This document shows positions 1 through 7,527 of a stretch of DNA of 42,184 nucleotides, piece after piece. The DNA lies in assembly GCA_041671765.1 (NCBI GenBank), contig JBAZAX010000012.1, forward strand, positions 1 through 42,184, given 5' to 3'. Position 1 is the first letter of the stretch, and every line of letters starts with the position of its first letter. The position numbers and the translations under genes were made by a program. This stretch comes from JBAZAX01 sp041671765 (GTDB lineage: Bacteria > Babelota > Babeliae > Babelales > RVW-14). The notes under the pieces were generated by a model, which was not told where the DNA came from, made no database searches, and was given only the letters and a program-made list of their open reading frames with translations.

Positions 1-2
1 AG

Positions 3-668
3 GGAATATGCTTTCTTGGCAAAATTAAATTCAGTGATTTTATAAAACATCACCTAAAAGAACGCGAAGGTGATTTAATTGAGTTTGAGACGGGACAAGT
101 AGTTGGCAAGCATGAGGGTTTTTGGTATTACACTGTTGGTCAACGTAAAGGGATAGGTCTTTCTGGTGGGCCATGGTTTGTTGTCAAAAAAGATATAGTT
201 AAGAATATTGTTTATATTTCAAAAAATTATTACTCAGATGATAAATCAAGAGATACGTTTTGTGTGTCTGATTTCAACTGGATTGCTCAACGTGCGCCTG
301 AAAAACGCGATTTGGAAGTTAAGCTTAGACATGGCGAAGTTTTATACAAAGCAACGTTGGATATTTTGGAGGAATCTGCATCCTTCGATACATTTTGTTC
401 AGCAGAGCTTCACAAAACACTCAGGACGAGCGAATTAAGTAAGCCCGCTCGTGGTCCCTTCGACAAGCTCAGGGTGAGCGCCGGTATCGAATCATCACCC
501 GACTTGTCCGTCGAAGCTTTAGCGAAGACGGAGGGGCGGCGGGCTGAGGTGCGTACAGCTACCGGTTTTGTAAAGATCGAGGGCAATGATCAGGGAATTG
601 CTCCGGGGCAGTTTGCTGTCTTTTATGATGGGGATATCTGTTTGGGTTGTGCGGTGATTTGTTCTTAA
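3..668 (+). CDS. mnmA: tRNA-specific 2-thiouridylase MnmA, C-terminal part (5' end outside window)
   Basis: MnmA makes the 2-thio group of U34 in Lys, Glu and Gln tRNAs. The frame is open from base 3 and begins with GICFLGKIKFSDF, matching the conserved stretch around the second catalytic cysteine (usually GICFIGxRxFxxF). It continues through YTVGQRKGIG, typical of the central domain, and ends with the beta-barrel motif GQFAVFYDGDICLG. The C-terminal barrel is interrupted by about 55 extra residues (nt 380-545) between KLRHGEVLYKATLDIL and TGFVKIEGNDQGI. That stretch is built of GC-rich palindromic repeats read in frame without a stop, and is treated as a separate feature. The stop lies 11 nt before the ATG of the next gene, so the two are probably co-transcribed. 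Identity is firm; activity of the interrupted protein is not proven. Confidence 0.93.
   Translation, partial: GICFLGKIKFSDFIKHHLKEREGDLIEFETGQVVGKHEGFWYYTVGQRKGIGLSGGPWFVVKKDIVKNIVYISKNYYSDDKSRDTFCVSDFNWIAQRAPEKRDLEVKLRHGEVLYKATLDILEESASFDTFCSAELHKTLRTSELSKPARGPFDKLRVSAGIESSPDLSVEALAKTEGRRAEVRTATGFVKIEGNDQGIAPGQFAVFYDGDICLGCAVICS
380..545 (+). repeat. Composite palindromic (REP-like) insertion inside mnmA
   Basis: Three GC-rich units sit in tandem. Unit A (380-432) runs from TCCTTCGATA to CTCAGGACGAGCG around a TTTTGT/ACAAAA stem and matches the core of the element at 2522-2635. Unit B (443-490) starts GCCCGCTCGTGG and contains CTTCGACAAGCTCAGG-GTGAGCG. Unit C (502-531) is a GTCCGTCGAAGC...GCGAAGACGG palindrome like the one at 34261-34300. 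GCCCGC (443-448) pairs with GCGGGC (539-544), the same outer ends as the 2522 element. The length keeps mnmA in frame. Confidence 0.85.
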
Positions 669-679
669 GGGTGTTTGTT

Positions 680-1657
680 ATGCAAAATAAGCCATATATT
701 TGGATTGGACGGTTTTACAATCACAAGAAAGATTTTATAAGCATGCGGCTTTTCAGGGCTGCAAGGTGCCTTGCAGGAAAAATGGCTCGTAAGGCTGTTG
801 GGAAAAAATATGAATGTGATATTGAATTTAACCCTGCAAATTGGGCCGAAGCTGCAAATGTATCAGAGCACAGCCACAATCCGACAATCACCTGGATCGG
901 TCATTCCTCATTTTTAATTCAAGTTGGTGGAATAAATATTGTTACAGATCCTGTGTTTTTCAATCTTTCTTTCTTTGCTCCCAGGGTTTTAAAGGCAGGC
1001 ATTCCAATTGATAAACTTCCCAAAATTGATTTTGTTATAATTTCGCACAATCATATGGATCATATGGATTTAAGAAGCATTAAGATGCTAAATGCTAAAT
1101 TTCAACCTACATTTTTAGTTCCACATGGAAACAAAAAATGGCTTGAACAAAAGGGTATTAAGAATGTAATTGAAAAAAAATGGTGGGAAGCGCAGGTTTT
1201 TGGCGATGATTCAAAATTTACATTCTTACCGGCAGTGCATTGGACTAGCCGAGGCATCCTCGATATTAACAAAACAATGTGGGGTAGTTGGATGATTGAG
1301 CATGCGGGCTTTAAAATTTATTTTGCGGGTGATACGGCCTATGCTGATCATTTTGAAAAAATAGGCAAAATTTTCCAGGGAATAGATATAGCTTTAATGC
1401 CGATTGGTCCGGTTCAGCCACGTAAATTAATCGATGAAGCACATACATGTCCGATGGAGGCCGTAAGAGGATTTTTGGACTTGGATGCAAAATGTTTTAT
1501 TCCCATGCACTGGGGAACATTTAGGTCGGCCTATGAGAGCTTTTCAGCGCCTGCTCTTGGGCTGCTGAATTCTTGGAAAAAATTTGAAGATAGGCTTGAA
1601 GGTAAGAGTTTAAAATTATTAAAAATTGGTGAATCGATACTGTTTGAGCAAAAATGA
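680..1657 (+). CDS. Metallo-beta-lactamase-fold hydrolase (UlaG / NAPE-PLD-like)
   Basis: This is a zinc-dependent hydrolase of the MBL superfamily, 325 residues from the ATG at 680. That start is preferred over an in-frame codon at 647 inside mnmA because AAGGG (667-671) lies at good spacing. The motif H-N-H-M-D-H (H123, H125, D127, H128) is the HxHxDH metal site; earlier TWIGHSSFLIQ and TDPVFF, then FAGDTAYADHF and PMHWGTF, supply the remaining ligand regions. The IGHSSFLI and HWGTF motifs are those of the lactonase UlaG / N-acyl-phosphatidylethanolamine phospholipase D branch. No signal peptide is obvious. The substrate cannot be told from sequence; members of this branch act on lipids or lactones. 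Its stop overlaps the next start (ATGA), so translation is probably coupled. Confidence 0.85.
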   Translation: MQNKPYIWIGRFYNHKKDFISMRLFRAARCLAGKMARKAVGKKYECDIEFNPANWAEAANVSEHSHNPTITWIGHSSFLIQVGGINIVTDPVFFNLSFFAPRVLKAGIPIDKLPKIDFVIISHNHMDHMDLRSIKMLNAKFQPTFLVPHGNKKWLEQKGIKNVIEKKWWEAQVFGDDSKFTFLPAVHWTSRGILDINKTMWGSWMIEHAGFKIYFAGDTAYADHFEKIGKIFQGIDIALMPIGPVQPRKLIDEAHTCPMEAVRGFLDLDAKCFIPMHWGTFRSAYESFSAPALGLLNSWKKFEDRLEGKSLKLLKIGESILFEQK

Positions 1658-2118
1658 TAGCATTATTATTCTTTTTTCTGGATTTTGTGGCATTTTCTTT
1701 TTGGAATGGGTGGTATTTAAACAGTTTGCTTGTTTATTTTGTCGTTCATTCCCTTAAGCAAGATAGCTTTGAAACATCGTTTAAATTTTGCTATTTTCCA
1801 CTTATTTTATTACTTTTACAGGACTGTTTCCTAAATGGTAGATTTGGGCTGATGCTTGTCTTTTTGGTTCCTGTTATAGTTTTGATGGCACACCTGCGCC
1901 AAGTAATTGATGCAAAGCAGGAGTACGTATGTTACCTCTTAATAATAGGGGTTCTATTTTTTGACCATCTTTTAATCAAAAAAATGCTGCTTAATAAGCC
2001 ATTTTTCAACACAGACTTTCTTTTTGAAATTTTTATTAATATAATAATAACAAAAGTAATTCTTTTGGGTGTACGGGGCAATCGCTTTTTACCGATATTT
2101 AGACAGTCCCGATTTTAA
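1654..2118 (+). CDS. Small integral membrane protein, possibly MreD-like
   Basis: A 154-residue, very hydrophobic protein with about four to five membrane segments and an aromatic-rich N-terminus. It overlaps the preceding hydrolase by four bases (ATGA). The stretch LLLQDCFLNGRFGLMLVFLVPV resembles the central part of the rod-shape protein MreD in size and layout (small, polytopic, short QD...G loop), but I see no decisive motif and no mreB or mreC in the window, so this is only a suggestion. It ends immediately before the RNase P RNA, whose promoter probably lies within this reading frame. Confidence 0.6.
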   Translation: MIALLFFFLDFVAFSFWNGWYLNSLLVYFVVHSLKQDSFETSFKFCYFPLILLLLQDCFLNGRFGLMLVFLVPVIVLMAHLRQVIDAKQEYVCYLLIIGVLFFDHLLIKKMLLNKPFFNTDFLFEIFINIIITKVILLGVRGNRFLPIFRQSRF

Positions 2119-2126
2119 TCGGTTCA

Positions 2127-2486
2127 GTTTTTGGTTGGTAGATGGAGGAAAGTCTGGACTCCTAGCAGGTTGGATGCCTTATAAGGTGATAACTGAGTAA
2201 AATCAGAGATCATGCAAATAAGGGGGGCGTAAGCCCATGGAAAGTGCCACAGAAAATATACCGCCCGGGGTTTTTAACCTCAGGTAAGGGTGAAAACGTG
2301 TGGTAAGAGCACACGCACAGTTGCAGTAATGTAGCTGGTGGGAAAACCCCATCCGGAGCAAGACAAAGTAAGCGAGTTGGTCACCTGTTCCTTATACTCG
2401 CGGGTATGTCGCTTAGATAAATGGTTGCCGATTGAATTTTTAGTAGTCAATCACAAAATCCAGCTTACAAGTTGCCCAAAGGAATT
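2127..2486 (+). ncRNA. rnpB: RNase P RNA, bacterial class A
   Basis: This is the catalytic RNA that trims tRNA 5' leaders. Conserved blocks occur in the right order: GGAGGAAAGTCTGGACTCC (2144 on), GGAAAGTGCCACAGAAAATA, GGTAAGGGTGAAAACGTG, GGTAAGAGCACACGC, a GGAAAACCCCATCCGGAGCAAG block, and the 3' AGATAAATGGTTGCCG and CACAAAATCCAGCTTAC. The closing P1 helix can be drawn between TTTTTGG (about 2131) and CCAAAGG (about 2476). The ends are therefore estimates of about ±10 bases. Confidence 0.93.
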
Positions 2487-2521
2487 GCCCAGCGTATTAT
2501 TCCGTGAATTTGAAATTCCCA

Positions 2522-2635
2522 AACTTGCCCGCTCGTGGTGAGTGCTGGCCGATCCTTCGATACGATTTGCTGTGCAAATCACTCAGGATGAGCGGCCAGT
2601 GTATCGAACCATGCGGGCATAAAGATTACTTCGAA
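2522..2635 (+). repeat. Nested palindromic repeat element, copy 1 (+ orientation)
   Basis: This nested inverted repeat has outer GCCCGC/GCGGGC (2527-2532 / 2613-2618), then CTGGCC/GGCCAG (2545-2550 / 2594-2599), ATCCT/AGGAT, and an inner GATTTGC/GCAAATC stem (2564-2570 / 2574-2580). The ends AACTTGCCCGCTCGTGG and TCGAACCATGCGGGCATAAA, plus the TTACTTCGAA beyond, are shared in reverse orientation with 10771-10930. It lies between rnpB and the PASTA gene and may also act as a transcription terminator. Confidence 0.88.
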
Positions 2636-2640
2636 CAAAC

Positions 2641-3342
2641 ATGAAAAAAATTAAAATACTGTGGTCATTACCGTTTATTGGCTTTGTTTTAGGGTACATG
2701 GGTACCTATCTTTTTATGCAGCAAGAAACTACGATAACGCCAAATGTTATTGGTAGATCTTTGCAAGAAAGTGTTGCAATATTGTCAAAACAACGTTTGG
2801 GAATACGTTTAATGCGTGAGCAGGAAGATGTTTCAATGCCAGAGGGTATAGTTTTAGACCAAATTCCTAAAGCAGATAATAAAATTAGACAAAATCAAAA
2901 TGTTTTTGTGACCGTTTCAAAAAAACCATCATTACTTTCAGTGCCTGATTTTCTTGGATGTGGCATTAAAGATATTCAAACTCGCTCCAGTAGAAGTGAT
3001 ATTGATGTTTTTAATATAGGGCTTTTTGGTTCATTTCCTCGTAATACCTGTTTTGCTCAGTATCCAAGCCCAGGGACCCAACTCATACGTAAACGTATGG
3101 TTGTCTATGTTTCGAATGGGAATTTTCCTCTTTTTATTATTCCAAATTTTAAGGGTTTTCTGGTTGAACAGGTAAAAGATTTTGCGCATTCGAATGATAT
3201 ATCACTTGAAATTGTGCATTTGCAGAGCGTTGGCGAGGACCATGCTTGTGGTAATTGTCATGTGATTGATCAGCGACCAATTTCCGGATCAATTGTTTCG
3301 CTTGAACAACCTCTTCAAATTCAGTTACAAGTCAGTGATTAA
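2641..3342 (+). CDS. Membrane-anchored PASTA-domain protein
   Basis: A 233-residue protein with one N-terminal membrane segment (about residues 6-25, LWSLPFIGFVLGYMGTYLF) followed by a periplasmic part built of three PASTA-like units at roughly 31-97, 98-165 and 166-233. The markers are TPNVIGRSLQESVAIL, GIVLDQIPKADNKIRQNQNVFVTVS, then VPDFLGCGIKDIQ with QYPSPGTQLIRKRMVVYVSNG, and IPNFKGFLVEQVKDF with IDQRPISGSIV. PASTA domains bind peptidoglycan fragments and usually sit on Ser/Thr kinases or penicillin-binding proteins; here there is no kinase or transpeptidase domain, so it may be a stand-alone wall sensor or scaffold. Several cysteines are present, which is unusual for PASTA. It starts directly after the repeat element and has no strong ribosome-binding site. 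Confidence 0.82.
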   Translation: MKKIKILWSLPFIGFVLGYMGTYLFMQQETTITPNVIGRSLQESVAILSKQRLGIRLMREQEDVSMPEGIVLDQIPKADNKIRQNQNVFVTVSKKPSLLSVPDFLGCGIKDIQTRSSRSDIDVFNIGLFGSFPRNTCFAQYPSPGTQLIRKRMVVYVSNGNFPLFIIPNFKGFLVEQVKDFAHSNDISLEIVHLQSVGEDHACGNCHVIDQRPISGSIVSLEQPLQIQLQVSD

Positions 3343-3572
3343 ATCGTCAAAATAACCGTTTTTATGCGTAGCCCTGGCAGGTAAAAGTGTTGGGGTTTTT
3401 GATATTAATGTTTTAAATATGGTGGTGATTTTGTCCAAGGTATGGCTATTTTATCCCCCTATGTTTAAACCATTTCGCAAATTTTAAGATAAAAATGACA
3501 TTTTAAGGATTATAAAAACAATCGATTAGGCTGAGCCAAAGTAATTGTTGCACAATAGGAAGTGGTATTCTG
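3343..3572. other. Intergenic region with a short repeat
   Basis: About 285 bases separate the PASTA gene from the toxin. No supported gene. It holds AAAATAACCGTTT (about 3350) and a 25-base repeat at 3376-3400 (see the repeat entry); both recur after the toxin-antitoxin pair. Confidence 0.6.
3376..3400 (+). repeat. 25-bp repeat, one copy on each side of the toxin-antitoxin pair
   Basis: GGCAGGTAAAAGTGTTGGGG followed by TTTTT at 3376-3400 recurs at 4431-4455 with only two changes. A second shared string, AAAATAACCGTTT, occurs near 3350 and near 4484, but on opposite sides of the 25-mer, so this is not a simple target-site duplication. Confidence 0.75.
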
Positions 3573-3602
3573 TTGACATAAGTAACACAATCGTGTTACG
3601 AT
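3573..3602 (+). promoter_or_regulatory. Toxin-antitoxin promoter with palindromic operator
   Basis: TTGACA (3573-3578) stands 18 bases before TACGAT (3597-3602). The spacer contains a perfect 7-bp inverted repeat, GTAACAC-AATC-GTGTTAC (3582-3599), which overlaps the -10. This is a classic place for an antitoxin to bind and repress its own operon. The toxin ATG follows at 3628 behind AGGGAGA. Confidence 0.7.
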
Positions 3603-3627
3603 TTCGACATATTATTAGGGAGAAAGT

Positions 3628-4011
3628 ATGAACAAATTTATAGCATATAAAGGTCGGTATTTTACCATTGAGTGGTATTTTGATGACCGCGGGAACAGCA
3701 AGGTATTAGAATATTACCAATCGCTATCGGTTGAAGAACGAAATAAGGTGTTGTACCTGTTTCAGATGATGGGAGACTTTGGGAAAATTAGAAATCAACA
3801 AAAATTCAATGCCGAAGGAGATCAAATTTATGCCTTCAAGCCAATTCCACACCGATTCTTAAGCTTCTTTTTTATTGGTGCAAAAATTATTGTGACCAAT
3901 GCATTTGAAAAGAAGCAACAGAAGCTACCATCAAGGGAAAAGGCTAAGGCACTAAGCTGTCGCCAAGATTATGAAATGCGTGTCAATAAGGGTTTCTACT
4001 ATGAAAAATAA
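3628..4011 (+). CDS. HigB/RelE-family toxin (phage Gp49-like)
   Basis: A 127-residue protein placed first in a toxin-before-antitoxin operon, the order typical of HigBA. Features of the RelE/HigB (Gp49-like) fold are visible: the N-terminal EWYFDDRGNSKVLEYYQSL helix region, a central FGKIRNQQKF segment, the strand IYAFKPIPHRFLSFFFIG that carries the usual conserved arginine, and the basic C-terminal helix NAFEKKQQKLPSREKAKAL. Family members cleave mRNA on the ribosome. The start has a strong AGGGAGA site. The 3' end overlaps the antitoxin start by 11 bases. An intact activity cannot be judged by eye, but no disruption is seen. Confidence 0.85.
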   Translation: MNKFIAYKGRYFTIEWYFDDRGNSKVLEYYQSLSVEERNKVLYLFQMMGDFGKIRNQQKFNAEGDQIYAFKPIPHRFLSFFFIGAKIIVTNAFEKKQQKLPSREKAKALSCRQDYEMRVNKGFYYEK

Positions 4012-4369
4012 AAAGAAAAACGAAGCAGTGAAAAAGTCATTATCAACGTATGATGAACACATGCAAAGTTTGAGTCCAAAAGAATTGAAGGACTACAAAA
4101 AAGGCTATCAAGAACTATTGCTTTCTGAGATTGTTATCGCTGCCATGCAAGAAGATGATATTTCTGTTAGAAGGCTGGCTAAGGCTGCAGGAATATCTCC
4201 TACGATTGTTCAGGAAATTCGTGCAGGAAAACGTAAGAATTTATCATTGCAATCATTTTTTAAGATTTTAGACGCTTTTGGATATTCATTTATTCTTGAA
4301 AAACCTGGAAAAAATAAAACGAAAACTGAACGAATTATATTACATGCGCCAATCCTTCCGCCAATGTGA
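4001..4369 (+). CDS. XRE-family antitoxin (HigA-like)
   Basis: A 122-residue protein from ATG 4001, chosen over an in-frame ATG at 3971 because AAGGG (3988-3992) is correctly spaced and the overlap with the toxin becomes a normal 11 bases. The N-terminus is very lysine-rich. A helix-turn-helix follows: ISVRRLAKAAGISPTIVQEI with RAGKRKNLSLQSFFKILDAF, the XRE/Cro pattern. It should neutralise the upstream toxin and bind the GTAACAC/GTGTTAC operator, an inference from family behaviour and position. The C-terminus is short and basic. Confidence 0.85.
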   Translation: MKNKKKNEAVKKSLSTYDEHMQSLSPKELKDYKKGYQELLLSEIVIAAMQEDDISVRRLAKAAGISPTIVQEIRAGKRKNLSLQSFFKILDAFGYSFILEKPGKNKTKTERIILHAPILPPM

Positions 4370-4629
4370 GCAGTATCTCCGCAGCTGTTGGGGCTTTATT
4401 GTGTGTCTGGACCAATAAACTTGTAATTTTGGTAGGTAAAAGTGCTGGGGTTTTTATATCATCAAGAAGATGCTTAAACTGTGGCAAAATAACCGTTTGC
4501 TAAATGTTCAATCGTCTTTATAATAAATTTATAATAAATATTGTGTGTGGGGACTTTAAAGTGGGGTTAGATAAGGACTTAATTTTTGGATTTAAAATCT
4601 TTCTTTACTTTACTCAGTAAATAATTATA
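4370..4629. other. Intergenic region
   Basis: Non-coding stretch between the antitoxin and the promoter at 4630. It contains the second copy of the 25-bp repeat (4431-4455), AAAATAACCGTTT near 4484, and otherwise AT-rich sequence with no recognisable gene. Confidence 0.6.
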
Positions 4630-4670
4630 TTGACAATTTCTACCACACTTGTGTTAATACACAGTTGTGT
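4630..4670 (+). promoter_or_regulatory. Promoter with alternating ACAC/GTGT half-sites
   Basis: TTGACA (4630-4635) is followed after 18 bases by a weak TTAATA -10 (4654-4659). Around it lie ACAC, GTGT-TAAT-ACAC (4651-4662) and GTGT half-sites. GTGTTA also occurs in the operator at 3593-3598, so a shared regulator is possible but unproven. It would drive the gene at 4799. Confidence 0.5.
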
Positions 4671-4682
4671 GTGAACAACATA

Positions 4683-4798
4683 TGGGTTTCAGTGGCGCGT
4701 AGGAACCCAAACAGTTAATAAACTGTAAGTAGTTGTAAATTGGGTGGTTGTGAGCTAGTTGCTCAATGTTTAACTTCTAAAAGGGATGTATAAAAAAG
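4683..4798 (+). promoter_or_regulatory. Structured 5' leader, candidate cis-regulatory RNA
   Basis: The untranslated leader of roughly 135 bases can form three hairpins: TGGGTT/AACCCA (4683-4688 / 4704-4709), ACAGTT-AATA-AACTGT (4711-4726), and TGAGC-TAGTT-GCTCA (4751-4765). The AAGGG ribosome site lies at about 4781. It does not match a riboswitch class I recognise. Confidence 0.4.
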
Positions 4799-5515
4799 AT
4801 GGGCGGTTCGTGTTGCAATCATGATCATCTACATGATAATTTAGATGAAAATAAAAATGAAAAGATTTTGGTGCATCATGTTTCTCTAAAAGATGAGATA
4901 TTTTGCCATTTTCCATATGCAATTTTTTCTGTTGCCCTTGCAATGGTGGTTACGAGTTTTATCTCTTACCCCAAGGCTGAGTCTGTTGCGGAGATTGCAT
5001 ATCGGCTTTTTCATAATTTTCACTTTCTACATCTTCTTTTTGCTGCGAGTGGCACAATTTTGATGTTTAGACGTTATTCGAATAATTTTTTTGTAAGTCT
5101 GATAGTAGGTTTTTCCGTACCTGCTGTTTTCTGTACGGTTTCCGATGCATTTCTGCCATATCTTGGCGGCAAGATGTTGGGTTTGGATATGCATTTACAT
5201 TGGTGTTTTTTAAGCCATATCGATACAGTACTTCCGTTTCTTATAGGCGGTGTTGTTAATGGATGGGTAATGAGTGCTCATTCACACAGTAAGCAGATGT
5301 TTTACTCGCTTACCTTCCACTTTGCACATATTTTTGTCAGTTCAATGGCCGGATTGTTGTACCTGATAAGCTTTGGGTTTAATGATTGGTGGGAAAAAAT
5401 GGGGTTTGTCTTTTTATATCTGGTTTTTGCCGTGCTTATTCCATGTATTATGTCTGATGTTGTTGTTCCGGTATTTTTTGCTCGTTTTGGTAACAGGAAA
5501 AACAAAAGAGTTTAA
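4799..5515 (+). CDS. His/Cys-rich polytopic membrane protein, function unknown
   Basis: A 238-residue protein. The first 30 residues are rich in potential metal ligands (GGSCCNHDHLHDN, later VHHVS). About six membrane segments follow, with more histidines near membrane boundaries (HNFHFLH, MHLHWCFLSHID, SAHSHSKQ, FHFAHIF). This pattern suggests metal binding or transport, in the manner of small cobalt, nickel or zinc permeases, but I cannot assign it to a named family. It has its own promoter and a structured leader, and is followed 32 bases later by potA, so it may be co-transcribed with the polyamine importer. Confidence 0.7.
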   Translation: MGGSCCNHDHLHDNLDENKNEKILVHHVSLKDEIFCHFPYAIFSVALAMVVTSFISYPKAESVAEIAYRLFHNFHFLHLLFAASGTILMFRRYSNNFFVSLIVGFSVPAVFCTVSDAFLPYLGGKMLGLDMHLHWCFLSHIDTVLPFLIGGVVNGWVMSAHSHSKQMFYSLTFHFAHIFVSSMAGLLYLISFGFNDWWEKMGFVFLYLVFAVLIPCIMSDVVVPVFFARFGNRKNKRV

Positions 5516-5547
5516 TATTTACGGTTTTTCCCTTACAAGGATGGTTG

Positions 5548-6639
5548 ATGAAAAGTATTAGATTTGAAAATGTTTCAAAATCATTTGATGGTGAATTAAT
5601 CTTAGATCGCTTGAATTTGGAAATTCCGGCAGGACGATTTTTTGCGTTACTTGGTCCAAGTGGATGCGGTAAAACAACAGTTTTACGTATACTTGCGGGT
5701 TTGGATGCAGTTGATTCCGGTAAAATTTTTCTCGGCGATCAGGATGTAACAAATCAGCCAATTTATACACGCAGTATAAATACAGTTTTTCAACAATATG
5801 CCCTTTTTCCTCATCTGACTGTTTTTGAAAATGTTGCATATAGCATGCGTGTAAAAGGTATAAAGGAAGATGAAGTTAAAGAGAGAGTTTACGAAGTATT
5901 GAAAATGGCTAGGCTTTTTGGGCATGAAAGTAAATATCCACGGAGTCTTTCAGGTGGACAACAACAGCGGGTTGCGCTTGCCCGAGCCATTGTTAATCGT
6001 CCGGAGGTTTTGCTTTTGGATGAGCCTCTTGCAGCTCTTGATCTAAAGCTTAAAGAAGAGATGTTGCTTGAGATGATTGATTTGCAGTATAAACTTAAAA
6101 CTACATTTGTTTACGTAACACACGATCAGTTTGAAGCTTTAACAGTTGCAGATAAAATGGCAATTATGAATACGAATGGTGGAATTGAGCAGATTGGTAC
6201 GCCTAAACAAATTTATGAATTTCCGGCTTCGCGGTTTGTTGCAAATTTTGTGGGAAATACAAACATAATAGAGGGCAAGCTCGGACAGTCTGAACAGGGA
6301 CAGGTTGTTGAAGTCGACGGGTTAGGTCTTTTTAGCGTTTATGTAACGCCTGAAAAATCCGCTATCAATTCATCTAGCAGCGTTTACATGAGTATTCGTC
6401 CGGAGAAAATTTTTATAAGCAAAAAAGAGCGTTCTGAGTTTTCAAATCATTTACAGGGTACGGTAGTTGATATAATTTATTACGGCCGTAGTACACAATA
6501 CAATGTTAAATTAAAAAATGGTTTGAGACTGATGGTTTTTGAGCAAAACGAGGAACATTTTCCACAAGAAAGTATTGATTACGACGATAATGTTCATTTA
6601 TATTTCCAAAAAGAGAACATAGTTTTATTGGAGTGTTAA
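5548..6639 (+). CDS. potA: Spermidine/putrescine ABC transporter ATP-binding protein PotA
   Basis: ATPase of the polyamine importer, 363 residues from ATG 5548, which has AAGG at 5537-5540. An upstream in-frame TTG (5545) has no advantage. Walker A is GPSGCGKTT (residues 36-44), the signature is LSGGQQQRVALARAI, Walker B is LLLDEPLAALD, and the switch histidine is in YVTHDQFEAL. The C-terminal part (from about residue 240) carries a TOBE-like domain with SIRPEKIFISK, as in PotA and other MOI/CUT1 ATPases. It forms an operon with potB, potC and potD. The stop overlaps the potB start (TAATG). Confidence 0.95.
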   Translation: MKSIRFENVSKSFDGELILDRLNLEIPAGRFFALLGPSGCGKTTVLRILAGLDAVDSGKIFLGDQDVTNQPIYTRSINTVFQQYALFPHLTVFENVAYSMRVKGIKEDEVKERVYEVLKMARLFGHESKYPRSLSGGQQQRVALARAIVNRPEVLLLDEPLAALDLKLKEEMLLEMIDLQYKLKTTFVYVTHDQFEALTVADKMAIMNTNGGIEQIGTPKQIYEFPASRFVANFVGNTNIIEGKLGQSEQGQVVEVDGLGLFSVYVTPEKSAINSSSSVYMSIRPEKIFISKKERSEFSNHLQGTVVDIIYYGRSTQYNVKLKNGLRLMVFEQNEEHFPQESIDYDDNVHLYFQKENIVLLEC

Positions 6640-7511
6640 TGAAGACGTTGCGTAAGATTTTTTCTGAAGAAATTGCATTTGTTTTTTCTTGTCCCGCGTT
6701 GCTATGGGAATGTATATTTTTGTATCTTCCATTGCTTGTTCTTGCTTTATACAGCTGTTTTGAATTTTCAGCACAAACAAATTCTTGGGTTTTCACGTTA
6801 CATTATTATAGACAAGTTTTTCATTCACTTTATTTTCGGGTGATACTTAATTCATTAAAACTTGCATTTACAGCAACTCTTATATGTTTCACAATTGCTT
6901 ACCCTGTGGCATATTTTCTTGCAATAAAAGTTCAAAAGCGATTTAGAACTTTTTTGTTGTTTTCATTAATTTTGCCATCGTGGACAAGCTTGGTTGTTCA
7001 AATTTATGCTTGGTTTTTTTTACTTGAACAGGATGGTCTTGTTAGTAGGACATTGCATTGGATTGGACTTATACCAAAATCGATGCATCTTCTTAATAAT
7101 TATTTTTCGATTATGGTTGGCTTAGTTTCATGTTTTTTACCATTTATGATTTTACCGATTTATGTGATTCTGGACAAAATGGATCCACGTCTGCTTGAAG
7201 CTTCTGCTGATTTAGGTGCGGATAAAATTGAAACTTTTAAACGTATTATTTTTCCTCTTTCTTTGCCTGGTGTTTACACCGGATTTTTATTAGTTTTTGT
7301 CCCGGTTTTTGGGGAATTTGCCATTCCATCATTGCTTGGTGGATCAACTTATGTGGTTTGGGGCAGTTTGATTGTAGACAAATTTTTAAGAGCACGAGAT
7401 TGGCCTTTTGGATCTGCGTTGGCTATTATTGGAATTATGCTTTTTGTTCTCATCATTTTAGGTTGTGTTGCGATTAGGAATTTGGTAAAACGTTTACGTG
7501 GTGTGAACTAA
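6639..7511 (+). CDS. potB: Polyamine ABC transporter permease PotB
   Basis: Inner-membrane permease, 290 residues, with about six membrane segments. The start ATG at 6639 overlaps the potA stop and has GGAG at 6630-6633. The cytoplasmic coupling (EAA) loop reads LLEASADLGADKIETFKRII followed by FPLSLPGVYTGFLLVFVP, the standard motif for contact with PotA. Lengths and hydrophobic layout match PotB. It pairs with PotC to form the channel; gene order potA-B-C-D is canonical. Confidence 0.93.
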   Translation: MKTLRKIFSEEIAFVFSCPALLWECIFLYLPLLVLALYSCFEFSAQTNSWVFTLHYYRQVFHSLYFRVILNSLKLAFTATLICFTIAYPVAYFLAIKVQKRFRTFLLFSLILPSWTSLVVQIYAWFFLLEQDGLVSRTLHWIGLIPKSMHLLNNYFSIMVGLVSCFLPFMILPIYVILDKMDPRLLEASADLGADKIETFKRIIFPLSLPGVYTGFLLVFVPVFGEFAIPSLLGGSTYVVWGSLIVDKFLRARDWPFGSALAIIGIMLFVLIILGCVAIRNLVKRLRGVN

Positions 7512-7527
7512 GTTGTTAGGAAGTTGA

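Noticed and set aside
2338..2541. 67-codon plus-strand frame
   Set aside because: It lies within the RNase P RNA and the following repeat.
4680..4798. Cobalamin riboswitch before the metal-type membrane protein
   Set aside because: The CAGTGGCG string resembles part of that class only in reverse orientation, and the B12 box is absent.
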